Origin: Fen-183 sp036504335
Lineage (GTDB): Bacteria; Acidobacteriota; Thermoanaerobaculia; UBA5066
Assembly: GCA_036504335.1 (NCBI GenBank)
Contig: DASXVJ010000023.1
Location: 124,001-188,000 of the forward strand
Length of the DNA stretch: 64,000 bases
Reading direction: 5' to 3'
Position numbers and translations under genes: made by a program. Numbering within the stretch: the stretch's first letter is position 1; each line of letters starts with the position of its first letter. The notes under the pieces were generated by a model. It did not search any database. It saw nothing but the letters and a program-made list of their open reading frames with translations, and was not told where the DNA came from. This document shows, piece after piece, positions 9,631 to 18,772 of the stretch.

Positions 9631-9873
9631 CTACAGCTTCTGCCCCTTCGCAGCCTGGCCGCGAAGGAGGAACGTCTTTGGGAAGCGCCCCTCGCCACAG
9701 ACCTTGAAGGAACCGAAGTCCTTGAACCAAAGGCCCTCAGGCGCTTCCGGTTCCGACTCCCTCCACGTCTTCAGCTGGTACAGGTCATCGACGGTGATCT
9801 TCCGTTCACGGAGCCGGTCGAACAGGTGATCGCGGAGCGCGGGTGGAAGGCCCGTCCACTGGATCTTCGGCAC
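9631..9873 (-). CDS. 80-aa conserved-looking protein, partner of RHH protein (possible toxin)
   Basis: An 80-aa protein that I cannot place in a named family. It starts at GTG 9873, sharing one base with the stop of the upstream RHH gene (TAGTG), so translation is coupled. The sequence is rich in charged and aromatic residues: LPPALRDHLFDRLRERKIT, then DLYQLKTWRESEPEAPEG, WFKDFGSFKVCGEGRFPKT and a basic tail. It has no signal peptide or membrane segment and does not show RelE, MazF, PIN or HicA motifs. Position after a DNA-binding antitoxin-like gene suggests a toxin or an accessory factor. This role is inferred from context only. Confidence 0.7.
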   Translation of the reverse strand: MPKIQWTGLPPALRDHLFDRLRERKITVDDLYQLKTWRESEPEAPEGLWFKDFGSFKVCGEGRFPKTFLLRGQAAKGQKL

Positions 9874-10136
9874 TACACACCGAAGGTCATCCGGGCGAGC
9901 TCTTCCTTGATGCGGGCCTGCTCCTTCAGGTCGTCCGAGCGGGCGAGGCGGTCGGCGAGGTCGAAGAACTCCTTCTTCTCCCTTTCTTTTGCCTCCAGCC
10001 CTTCTTCGACCAGCTCGACGATGACCCGGCTCGCGCTCGTGTGGCGACGCCTGGCTATGGCTTCGACCCGCCGGGCGACACCCGACGGAAGACTGACACT
10101 TTGTCGCTTGGGCGTTCGGGAGGCGCTCACGGGCAC
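9873..10136 (-). CDS. Ribbon-helix-helix DNA-binding protein (antitoxin-like)
   Basis: An 87-aa protein with the RHH pattern: a short strand KRQSVSLP, helix SGVARRVEAIARRRHT, turn, and helix ASRVIVELVEEGLEAK. A charged, likely coiled C-terminal helix (KEREKKEFFDLADRLARSDDL onward, in part) may bind the partner protein. Such proteins usually repress their own promoter. Three 10-bp direct repeats lie just upstream at 10143-10172. Start chosen at GTG 10136; GTG 10130 and an ATG within the divergent kinase leader are alternatives. The downstream 80-aa gene overlaps its stop by one base. No Shine-Dalgarno sequence is seen. Confidence 0.75.
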   Translation of the reverse strand: MPVSASRTPKRQSVSLPSGVARRVEAIARRRHTSASRVIVELVEEGLEAKEREKKEFFDLADRLARSDDLKEQARIKEELARMTFGV

Positions 10137-10142
10137 ACGGTA

Positions 10143-10172
10143 CACCAGTATGCACCAGAATGCACCTACGTG
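10143..10172. promoter_or_regulatory. Three 10-bp direct repeats, candidate RHH operator
   Basis: Three tandem units CACCAGTATG, CACCAGAATG and CACCTACGTG share the pattern CACC-N4-TG, giving one repeat per helical turn. This spacing suits side-by-side binding of ribbon-helix-helix dimers. The repeats overlap a CATACT -10-like element for the RHH gene. The third unit reaches the -35 zone of the kinase gene starting at 10210, whose -10 would be GATAAT at 10191-10196. Confidence 0.6.
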
Positions 10173-10209
10173 TGCAAACGGGCCGGGGCGGATAATCCTC
10201 TGTCGCGCC

Positions 10210-12591
10210 ATGAGCCTTTCGCCGGGAGTCCGCCTCGGCCCGTACGAAATCCTGTCGCCGCTCGGCGCGGGAGGGATGGGGGAAGTGTGGCGGGCGAGAG
10301 ACCCTCGCCTCGGACGCGACGTCGCGGTAAAGGTACTGCCGGAAGATTTCTTGGAAGGTGAAGAGTGGAAGCAGCGCTTCGAGCGGGAAGCGCGCATTCT
10401 GGCGAGCCTCAACCACCCGGGGATTGCCGCCATCCATTCATTCGAAGAAATCTTCTCTTCGTCTTCGGCCCGGCATGTCCTCGTGATGGAACTGGTCGAA
10501 GGAGAGACCCTCGCCCGGCGCCTCGCCTCCCGCCCTCTTCCACTCGAAGAATCTCTTTCCCTGGCCTGTCAGATTTCTGCTGCGCTGGAAGCGGCGCACG
10601 CGAAGGGAATCGTCCACCGGGACCTGAAGCCTGGAAACGTCATGGTGTCGAAGGAGGGGCGCGTCAAGCTCCTCGACTTCGGCCTCGCGAAGCGGACGGA
10701 GGCTCTTCCGGCGGACGACGTGACGAGCGCGCCGACGGCTTCGAAACAAACGGCGATCGGCGTCGTGATGGGGACGTTGGGTTACATGTCGCCGGAGCAG
10801 GCGCGGGGCCTGCCCGTGGACGAGAGGACGGACGTATGGGCCTTCGGCTGCGTCCTTTACGAGATGCTGGCCGGAAAGAAGGCTTTCGGGGGGGACAGCA
10901 CCGCCGACACGCTAGCCGCGATCCTGACGAGGGAGCCGGATTGGAGCGCGCTGCGCGCGCCGGTTTCTTCGAAGGTGAGAGAACTGCTCGCTCGCTGCCT
11001 CAAGCGTGACCCCGAGGAGCGGCTCTCGAAGATCGCGGACGCGATTCCTGTTCTCGAAGGTGCGCTGTCGGAGGCAGGAAGGAGCGGCCGCCGCGTTCCG
11101 TGGCTGGCGCTCGGCGCAGCGGCCGCGGCCGTCGTCGCCCTCTCGGTGGGCGGGATCTGGCTCTCACGCCGCAAGCCGGCGTCACCCGCGGCTCCTTCTC
11201 CTGCTTCGGCTTCGCCGTCCATCGCCGTCCTGCCCTTCGCGAACCTCTCCGGGGACAAGGAGCAGGAGTATTTCTCCGACGGCCTGACCGAGGAGGTCAT
11301 GGGGCTGCTCACGCGAATCAAGGATCTGAAAGTGACGGGGCGGACGTCGGCGTTCGCGTTCAAGGGGAAGAGCGAGGACCTGAAGGCGATCGGAAAGACA
11401 CTCAACGTCGCGACGGTCCTCGAAGGCAGCGTGCGGAGATCTGGCGACCGCCTGCGCGTCGCCGCGCGCCTCGTGAATGCCTCCGATGGCTATCAGGTCT
11501 GGGCCGAGACGTACGACCGGAAGATGGGGGACGTCTTTGCCGTGCAGGACGAGATCGCCGGGGCGGTCGTGGCGGCGCTGAAGGTGAAGCTACTCGCGGG
11601 CGAGGTGTCTGCAAGCAAGGTGCATCACACGCCGAGTCCGAGCGCGTACGAGCAGTATCTCCTCGCTCGTGACCTCTTGACGAGGGGCGAGCCGAGCGAT
11701 TTCGCGCGAGCCCGCGAGTTGCTGCAAGAGGCGGTCACGATCGACTCCCCTTACGCGAGCGCATGGGCGCTCCTGGCGCATACGGAGTATTTGCTTGCCG
11801 AGATCGCGGGATCTGCCGAAGAGATCGACGAGGGCCGGAAGAAGGCACGCGCGCTCGCCGACAAGGCTATCGCGCTTGATCCGGGTCTTGCGGCCGGTTA
11901 CGTCGCGCGAGGCACCTTTCGAGTGTTCAGCTGGGACTGGGCAGGCGCGCATGCGGACGCCGCACACGCCCTTGCGCTCAACCCCGGCGGCAGCATGGAG
12001 CATGTTCTGAAGGGGGACCTTCTCAACATCTCGGACAAGACGGCGGAAGCGATCGTGGAGTTCCGGAAGGTACTTGAAATAGAGCCGCTTCTTCCCTACG
12101 CGTGGTCAGCGTTGGGCGGTCTCCTCGCCCGCAGCGCACAACTGCTGGAGGCGAGGCAGGCCTTCTCCCGCGCGCTCGAGATCGCGCCTGGACTCGGTGA
12201 GGGGCACTTCGGCCTCGGCCTGACTTTTCTGCTCGAGAACGACCCCAAGGCAGCGCTCATCGAGTTCGAGAAGGTCTCGCACGAGCCTTTTCGCCTGATG
12301 GGTGTGGCGATTGCCCAGCATGCGCTCGGTCGGTCGAAGGAATCACGGGGGGCTCTGGACACGCTGATCGCAAGGTACGCGGTGAATTCCGCGTATCAGA
12401 TCGCGCTGGTCTATGGGCGGTTGGGAGAGAGGGATAAGACCTTCGAATGGCTCGACCGGGCGTACCGACAGCGCGACAGCGGGCTCGCGGCGCTCCTGAC
12501 GGCACGGTCTTTCTTCTACCTCGACTCGTTGAAGGCCGACCCGCGCTACACCGCGCTCCTGAAGAAGCTCAACTTGCCCGTCGGGAACTGA
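10210..12591 (+). CDS. Transmembrane Ser/Thr protein kinase with FlgO/TolB-like module and TPRs (paralogue 3)
   Basis: A 793-aa kinase with the same order of domains as the two upstream, but with a membrane helix. Kinase motifs: GAGGMGEVWRARD, AVKVLPEDF, HRDLKPGNVMV, DFGLAKR, MSPEQARG. A single transmembrane segment (about residues 297-318, WLALGAAAAAVVALSVGGIW) separates it from the SIAVLPFANLSG alpha-beta module and TPRs, which would therefore be periplasmic. That gives a receptor-kinase layout. The ATG at 10210 begins the MSLSPGVRLGPYEIL family start. A GATAAT -10-like element ends 13 bp upstream, and the promoter region is shared with the divergent RHH module. Confidence 0.9.
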   Translation: MSLSPGVRLGPYEILSPLGAGGMGEVWRARDPRLGRDVAVKVLPEDFLEGEEWKQRFEREARILASLNHPGIAAIHSFEEIFSSSSARHVLVMELVEGETLARRLASRPLPLEESLSLACQISAALEAAHAKGIVHRDLKPGNVMVSKEGRVKLLDFGLAKRTEALPADDVTSAPTASKQTAIGVVMGTLGYMSPEQARGLPVDERTDVWAFGCVLYEMLAGKKAFGGDSTADTLAAILTREPDWSALRAPVSSKVRELLARCLKRDPEERLSKIADAIPVLEGALSEAGRSGRRVPWLALGAAAAAVVALSVGGIWLSRRKPASPAAPSPASASPSIAVLPFANLSGDKEQEYFSDGLTEEVMGLLTRIKDLKVTGRTSAFAFKGKSEDLKAIGKTLNVATVLEGSVRRSGDRLRVAARLVNASDGYQVWAETYDRKMGDVFAVQDEIAGAVVAALKVKLLAGEVSASKVHHTPSPSAYEQYLLARDLLTRGEPSDFARARELLQEAVTIDSPYASAWALLAHTEYLLAEIAGSAEEIDEGRKKARALADKAIALDPGLAAGYVARGTFRVFSWDWAGAHADAAHALALNPGGSMEHVLKGDLLNISDKTAEAIVEFRKVLEIEPLLPYAWSALGGLLARSAQLLEARQAFSRALEIAPGLGEGHFGLGLTFLLENDPKAALIEFEKVSHEPFRLMGVAIAQHALGRSKESRGALDTLIARYAVNSAYQIALVYGRLGERDKTFEWLDRAYRQRDSGLAALLTARSFFYLDSLKADPRYTALLKKLNLPVGN

Positions 12592-12592
12592 C

Positions 12593-14143
12593 CTACAGCA
12601 GCTTCTCGGAAATGCTCTTGGCCTGCAGGAACAGCCCGAGATAGTCGCGGCCGCCGGCCTTGCTGTCCGTGCCGGACATGTCGAAGCCGCCGAACGGATG
12701 CACGCCGACGAGCGCGCCCGTGCACTTCCTGTTGATGTAGAGGTTCCCGCAGTGGAGCCGCTTTTTCGCCTCGGCGATGCGGTGGCGGTCGCGGCCGAAG
12801 TACGAGCCCGTGAGGCCGTACTCGCTCGCGTTCGCGTACGCGATCCCCGTCTCGAAGTCCTTCGCCTCGGTCATTGCGAGGACAGGCCCGAAGATCTCCT
12901 CCTGGAAGATGCGCGCGGTGGGCTTCACGTCGTAGAAGACGGTCGGCGCGACGAAGTTGCCGACGCGTCCCTGCCACGTGCCGCCGGTCCCCAGCTTCGA
13001 CTCGCGCTTGCCGGCCTTGACGTAGTCCGTCACGGTCTTGAGCTGTCGCTCGGACGCGACGGGGCCCATGTAGTTCTTGTGATCCCGCGTGGGGCCCTGC
13101 ACGAGCTTTGCCGTCTTCGCCACGACGGCGTCGACAAAGCGCTTGTACAGGCGCTTGTGCACGATCGCGCGCGAGCAGGCCGAGCACTTCTGGCCCTGGA
13201 AGCCGAACGCCGAGGCGACGACCTGCGAGACCGCGAAGTCGAAGTCGGCGTCCTCGTCCACGAAGATGAAGTCCTTGCCGCCCATCTCGAGGACGACGCG
13301 CTTGATCCAGCGCTGGCCCTTCGCGACCGCGGCCGCCTTCTGGTTGATCGTGAGGCCGACCTGCTTGGAGCCCGTGAACGAGATGAAGCGCGTCTGGGCG
13401 TGCTCGACGAGAAGGTCGCCGACCTCGCTGCCGGGTCCCGGCAGGTAGTTGAGCGCGCCGGCGGGTACGCCGGCCTCCTCGAGGAGCGTGAACACCCTCC
13501 ACGCGATGAGCGGCGTGTCGGACGCGGGCTTGAGAATGACGGCGTTCCCGGCGACGAGCGCCGCGGCGGTCATGCCCGTGAGGATCGCGTTCGGGAAGTT
13601 CCACGGCGGGATCACGGCGCCCGCGCCGAGCGCGACGTAGAGCGTCTCCGGAAACTCGCCGGGATAAGGCGTGACGGGGATCTCTCCGCCCCAGCGCAGC
13701 ATCTCCCGCGCGTAGAACTCGAGGAAGTCGATCGCCTCGGCGGTCTCGACGTCGGCCTCGGGCCAGGACTTGCCGATCTCGAGGACCATCGTGGCGGAGA
13801 AGTCGTGCTTCTTCGCCCGCATGCGGGCGGCCGCGCGCAGGAGGACCGACGCGCGCTCGCGCGCCGGGAGCCCGGCCCACGGCTTCTGCGCCTTGACGGC
13901 CGCCTCGACCGCCTTGAGGGCGATCCTGCGGTCGGCGAGGTGGTGGCGGGAAAGCACCTCCGAGCGGTCGGAGGGGTTCGTGTTTTCGAGGAGACGGCCG
14001 GTCTTGAGCCGCCGTCCGCCCACGACGACGGGAATCTCGGCGCCCTTCTGGCGGTCCACTCGGTTGAGGGCCGCTTCGAACGCGGAGCGCTCCTCGGCGC
14101 GGCTGAAATCGGTGAAGGGTTCGTTGCGGAAGTCTTCAAGCAT
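12593..14143 (-). CDS. rocA: L-glutamate gamma-semialdehyde (P5C) dehydrogenase
   Basis: A 516-aa aldehyde dehydrogenase of proline breakdown, oxidising glutamate semialdehyde to glutamate with NAD+. Catalytic Glu286 lies in VLEMGGKD and the nucleophile Cys320 in GQKCSACSR. The N-terminal VNRVD/RQKG-type region and C-terminal RKCTGALVGVHPFGGF match the stand-alone RocA/PruA type, not the long bifunctional PutA. No proline dehydrogenase gene is next to it. The start ATG 14143 has no ribosome site, but a TAGAAT hexamer (14153-14158, minus strand) ends 9 bp upstream, as expected for a leaderless message. It is divergent from the rhodanese gene. Confidence 0.92.
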   Translation of the reverse strand: MLEDFRNEPFTDFSRAEERSAFEAALNRVDRQKGAEIPVVVGGRRLKTGRLLENTNPSDRSEVLSRHHLADRRIALKAVEAAVKAQKPWAGLPARERASVLLRAAARMRAKKHDFSATMVLEIGKSWPEADVETAEAIDFLEFYAREMLRWGGEIPVTPYPGEFPETLYVALGAGAVIPPWNFPNAILTGMTAAALVAGNAVILKPASDTPLIAWRVFTLLEEAGVPAGALNYLPGPGSEVGDLLVEHAQTRFISFTGSKQVGLTINQKAAAVAKGQRWIKRVVLEMGGKDFIFVDEDADFDFAVSQVVASAFGFQGQKCSACSRAIVHKRLYKRFVDAVVAKTAKLVQGPTRDHKNYMGPVASERQLKTVTDYVKAGKRESKLGTGGTWQGRVGNFVAPTVFYDVKPTARIFQEEIFGPVLAMTEAKDFETGIAYANASEYGLTGSYFGRDRHRIAEAKKRLHCGNLYINRKCTGALVGVHPFGGFDMSGTDSKAGGRDYLGLFLQAKSISEKLL

Positions 14144-14187
14144 GGGAGGGGGATTCTATCGTTACACTCGGGGAGGAGGGGGACCGC

Positions 14188-14496
14188 ATGACGGTGGAAG
14201 AGTTGAAGGGGAGACTGGATGCGGGAGAAGCGGTGTGCGTTCTCGACGTGCGCGAGGCGCGCGAGCTCGAGGTCGCCCGCTATCCCTTTGCGGTGCTGCA
14301 CATTCCGATGAGCCAGGTGCCGGCGCGGCTGGACGAGATCCCGAAGGACAGGGTGGTCGTGTGCGCGTGCCGCAGCGGAAGCCGCAGCGCGCACATCGCG
14401 GCGTTCCTCAAATCCCACGGCCGGGACGCCGTGAACCTCGACGGCGGCATCCTCGCGTGGTCGGCGCGCCTCGACCCGTCAATTTCGCAGTACTGA
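14188..14496 (+). CDS. Single-domain rhodanese-like sulfurtransferase
   Basis: A 102-aa rhodanese domain. The active-site loop is CRSGSRS, with Cys61 as the persulfide-carrying residue. The family's VLDVREARELEVA segment is near the start and NLDGGILAW near the end. The six-residue loop length is that of sulfur-handling rhodaneses rather than Cdc25-like phosphatases. It is cytoplasmic, with no signal peptide. It may deliver sulfane sulfur or detoxify it. The ATG at 14188 has a strong GGAGG-containing site upstream, unlike the leaderless-type gene on the other strand. A 22-bp palindrome follows the stop. Confidence 0.88.
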   Translation: MTVEELKGRLDAGEAVCVLDVREARELEVARYPFAVLHIPMSQVPARLDEIPKDRVVVCACRSGSRSAHIAAFLKSHGRDAVNLDGGILAWSARLDPSISQY

Positions 14497-14501
14497 CCGG
14501 T

Positions 14502-14529
14502 CGCGCGGGCGGCCGCCCGCGCGTTTGAT
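14502..14529 (+). terminator. Perfect 22-bp palindrome followed by T-rich tract
   Basis: Positions 14502-14523 form a perfect GC-only palindrome with 11-bp arms. TTTGATTT follows directly. It lies 5 bp after the rhodanese stop and would act as an intrinsic terminator on the plus strand. The absence of a loop means a tight hairpin with a few unpaired central bases; the U-tract is short and interrupted. Confidence 0.5.
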
Positions 14530-14576
14530 TTGTGTCCATCACCATGACAAAGTTGCTCATCGGGGAGGTTCACCTC

Positions 14577-15047
14577 ATGGATAAGAACGTCGCGAAGATT
14601 CGCGGCTTCGTCACGGACTTGCTCAAGAAGAACAAGGCGCTCACGGAGCGCGAGGTGAAGGCCGCCATCGGCCGCGCCTTCAAGCTGAACCCGAAGACGA
14701 TCAGCGCGGGCGTCATCCGCGACGTCCGCAAGAAGCTCGGCATCGACCGGCCGGGCGCGATCGCGTTCGCGAAGGCCCTGCTCGACAAGAACCCCGTCCT
14801 CGAGGCCAAGAAGGTCATCGAGGACGTCGGCACGCGCTTCGGCATCCGCCTCGGCGCTCCGGACGTCTCCCGCCTGCGTCCCGTGGGGGCGCGCCGGCGC
14901 CGCGGCGGTCCGAGGCCGGACCGCGTGGCCATGCGCCGGACCACGGCGCGCGGCGGCCGGAAAGCCGGCGCGATCTCGGTGACGTATCAGGGCAGCGGCC
15001 ACCCGGAGGACCTCGCGGCCTTCTTCCGGGCGCTCGCGGGAGATTGA
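14577..15047 (+). CDS. Small basic protein of unknown function
   Basis: A 156-aa protein I do not recognise. The first 100 residues are helical and lysine-rich (KIRGFVTDLLKKNKALT, EREVKAAIGRAFKLN, GVIRDVRKKLGID). The middle is an arginine/glycine-rich stretch (RRRRGGPRPDR, ARGGRKAG). The end is GSGHPEDLAAFFRALAG. It could bind nucleic acid, but no known fold is evident. The ATG at 14577 is preferred over an upstream in-frame ATG because GGGGAGG lies 7-8 nt before it. It stands between the rhodanese and a tRNA-Gln gene on the other strand. Confidence 0.7.
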   Translation: MDKNVAKIRGFVTDLLKKNKALTEREVKAAIGRAFKLNPKTISAGVIRDVRKKLGIDRPGAIAFAKALLDKNPVLEAKKVIEDVGTRFGIRLGAPDVSRLRPVGARRRRGGPRPDRVAMRRTTARGGRKAGAISVTYQGSGHPEDLAAFFRALAGD

Positions 15048-15063
15048 CGAGGAGTTCTTAAGT

Positions 15064-15137
15064 TGGCTGGGGGGCAGGGATTTGAACCCCGATAGCCAGA
15101 TCCAGAGTCTGGAGTCCTACCGTTGGACGACCCCCCA
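15064..15137 (-). tRNA. tRNA-Gln (anticodon CUG)
   Basis: A 74-nt cloverleaf reads on the minus strand. The acceptor stem TGGGGGG pairs with CCCCCCA. The D arm is GTCC/GGAC and the anticodon stem CCAGA/TCTGG. The 7-nt loop CTCTGGA carries anticodon CTG. The T arm is CGGGG/CCCTG around TTCAAAT. The discriminator is G, and CCA is encoded. A weak U1-A72 first pair, a known glutamine identity trait, is present. The gene lies just downstream of vanZ, glnS and gltX on the same strand. Confidence 0.95.
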
Positions 15138-15194
15138 GCGAGGCGGGCGGCGGATTATGAGGGGGCGGCGCGCCGCGGTCAAACGGTGCGCCGC

Positions 15195-15586
15195 TCACGC
15201 TCTCCGTTCGAGACCCGACGTCCGGAGAATCCACTCTCCGGCCGCGGCCGCGAGGCCGACGCCCGCAACGTCCGCCAGAACGTCGCCGATCTCGACGCTC
15301 CGCCCGGGAACGAAGGATTGGTGGATCTCGTCCGAGCAGCCCCACAGGGCCGCTCCGAGGAGAAGGAAGACCGCGGTCTTCGCGAGTCCCCAGCCTTCGC
15401 CAAAGCGCGCCGCCCGCACCGCGAGGATGCCCGTCAGGAAGAAGTACGTGGCGTGCTCGAGCTTGTCCTTGCCGTCGAACCACGGCCCGAGGGACGGCAT
15501 GCCCGACGGCGTCCGGCTCGAGAGGAAGAATTCGAACGCGAGGAGGAGGACGACGGGCGCCCAGAGCAGGAGCCGCCGCCGCGTTC

Positions 15587-15590
<4 letters not shown>
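15195..15590 (-). CDS. VanZ-like membrane protein
   Basis: A 131-aa protein with about four hydrophobic segments and the VanZ-family signature. That signature includes KDKLEHATYFFLTG (conserved Asp/His in a loop) and CSDEIHQSFVPGRSVEIGDVLAD. VanZ relatives alter teicoplanin sensitivity in enterococci, but most family members have no assigned role. The start at ATG 15590 overlaps the glnS stop by 4 bp (ATGA), so it is translated in the glnS operon. A tRNA-Gln gene follows 57 bp downstream. Confidence 0.82.
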
Positions 15591-17296
<1,706 letters not shown>

Positions 17297-17304
17297 GGAA
17301 TTCC

Positions 17305-18726
17305 TCAGTTCGGGGCCGCCGGCGCGGCGATCCGGTCGGCGAACGCGAGGAGCCTGCGGCGGGTCGTGCCCCGGCCGAGGACCTCGATCATCTCGAAGAG
17401 GGGGGGCGACGCGAGGGAGCCCGTGATCGCGAGGCGCGCGGGCTGCGCGATCTGGCCGAGCCCGATGCCCGCCTCGGCGGCGAGCGCGCGGGCGGCTTCC
17501 TCCATGCCCGCGTGGACGAACGGCTCGACCGCGTCGAGGCGCGCGGCGAGGGCGCGGAGGACGGGCGCAAACTCGGGCTTGCCCCATTTCTTCATACCGG
17601 CCTCGTCAAAATGCACGGCGTCTTCCCCGTAGATGGAAAGCCCCGCAGCGAGCTCGACGAGCGTCTTCACCCGCGGCCTCAGGAGCGCGATGCCCTTCGC
17701 GAGCGTCTCCGGGTCCCGCGCGGGCAGGCCGAACGGCGCGAGGAGCACGAGAAGGCGCGCGTCGGGCGTCTCCTGGATGACCTGCCCGTTCATCCACTGG
17801 AGCTTCTCGTGGTCGAAGCGCGAGGGCGACGGGCCGATGCGCTCGAGAGCGAAGAGGGCCGTCATCTCGGCGAGCGTCATCCGCTCGCGGTCCTCGCCGG
17901 GCGACCACCCGAGCAGCGCGAGGAAGTTCACGAGAGCCTCGGGCAGGAAGCCCTGGTCCCGGAACTCCTCGACGCCCGCCGCGCCGTGGCGCTTGCTGAG
18001 TTTCTTGCCGTCGGCGCCGAGGATCATCCCGAGGTGCGCGAAGACGGGGCACGGCGCCCCGAGCGCGCGGAAGAGCGCGACGTGCTTCGGCGCGTTCGGG
18101 AGATGGTCGACGCCGCGCACGACGTGCGTGATGCCCATCGCGACGTCGTCGACGCAGACCGTGAAGTGGTAGAGAGGGTGGCCGTCCGAGCGCACGAGGA
18201 CGAAGTCGTCGAGCGCGCCCGCCGGAAACTCCGAGCGGCCCTGCACGACGTCATCCACGACGAGCGGCTCGTCGGGAACGCGGAGGCGCAGGACGAACTT
18301 CTCTCCCTGCGCGGCGCGGCGGTCGGATTCTTCCTTCGGGATCGCGCGGCCCTTGCCGTCGTACTTGAAGGACGAGCCCTCGGCCTCGGCGGCTTTCTTC
18401 TGCGCGTCCAGCTCCTCGGGCGTCTCGAAGGCGCGGTAGGCCTTGCCCTCGGCGAGGAGGCGGTCGGCGGCCTCGCGGTAGAGGTCCTGTCGCTCGCTCT
18501 GGAAGAACGGGCCCTCGTCCCACGAGAGGCCGAGCCACGTCATCGCGTCGAGGATCTGCTGCGAGAGCTCCTTTTTCGAGCGCTCGACGTCCGTGTCCTC
18601 GATGCGCAGGATGAACGTCCCGCCGTGGCGGCGGGCGAAGAGCCAGTTGTACAGGGCGGTGCGCGCGCCGCCCACGTGGAGGGAGCCCGTGGGCGAGGGG
18701 GCGAACCGCACGCGGGGCGCGGTCAT
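17305..18726 (-). CDS. gltX: Glutamyl-tRNA synthetase
   Basis: A 473-aa class I enzyme charging tRNA-Glu. The HIGH-like motif lies in FAPSPTGSLHVGGARTALYNW and the KMSKS-like motif in KKLSKRHGA. The C-terminal half is the helical anticodon-binding domain of bacterial GluRS. The ATG at 18726 is where homology begins (MTAPRVRFAPSPTG). A TATCCT hexamer (minus strand, 18736-18741) ends 9 bp upstream with no ribosome site, so the message may be leaderless. It is the first gene of gltX-glnS-vanZ. The divergent EamA transporter starts 46 bp away. Confidence 0.95.
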   Translation of the reverse strand: MTAPRVRFAPSPTGSLHVGGARTALYNWLFARRHGGTFILRIEDTDVERSKKELSQQILDAMTWLGLSWDEGPFFQSERQDLYREAADRLLAEGKAYRAFETPEELDAQKKAAEAEGSSFKYDGKGRAIPKEESDRRAAQGEKFVLRLRVPDEPLVVDDVVQGRSEFPAGALDDFVLVRSDGHPLYHFTVCVDDVAMGITHVVRGVDHLPNAPKHVALFRALGAPCPVFAHLGMILGADGKKLSKRHGAAGVEEFRDQGFLPEALVNFLALLGWSPGEDRERMTLAEMTALFALERIGPSPSRFDHEKLQWMNGQVIQETPDARLLVLLAPFGLPARDPETLAKGIALLRPRVKTLVELAAGLSIYGEDAVHFDEAGMKKWGKPEFAPVLRALAARLDAVEPFVHAGMEEAARALAAEAGIGLGQIAQPARLAITGSLASPPLFEMIEVLGRGTTRRRLLAFADRIAAPAAPN

Positions 18727-18772
18727 GGGTCGGCGAGGATACCAGCCCGCGCCTCGGGCATGATGCCGTCCG

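Noticed and set aside
9631..10136. Naming the RHH module a known toxin-antitoxin family such as RelBE, HicAB or CopG-ParE
   Set aside because: The RHH part is clear, but the 80-aa partner lacks the motifs of those toxins, so only a neutral description is given.
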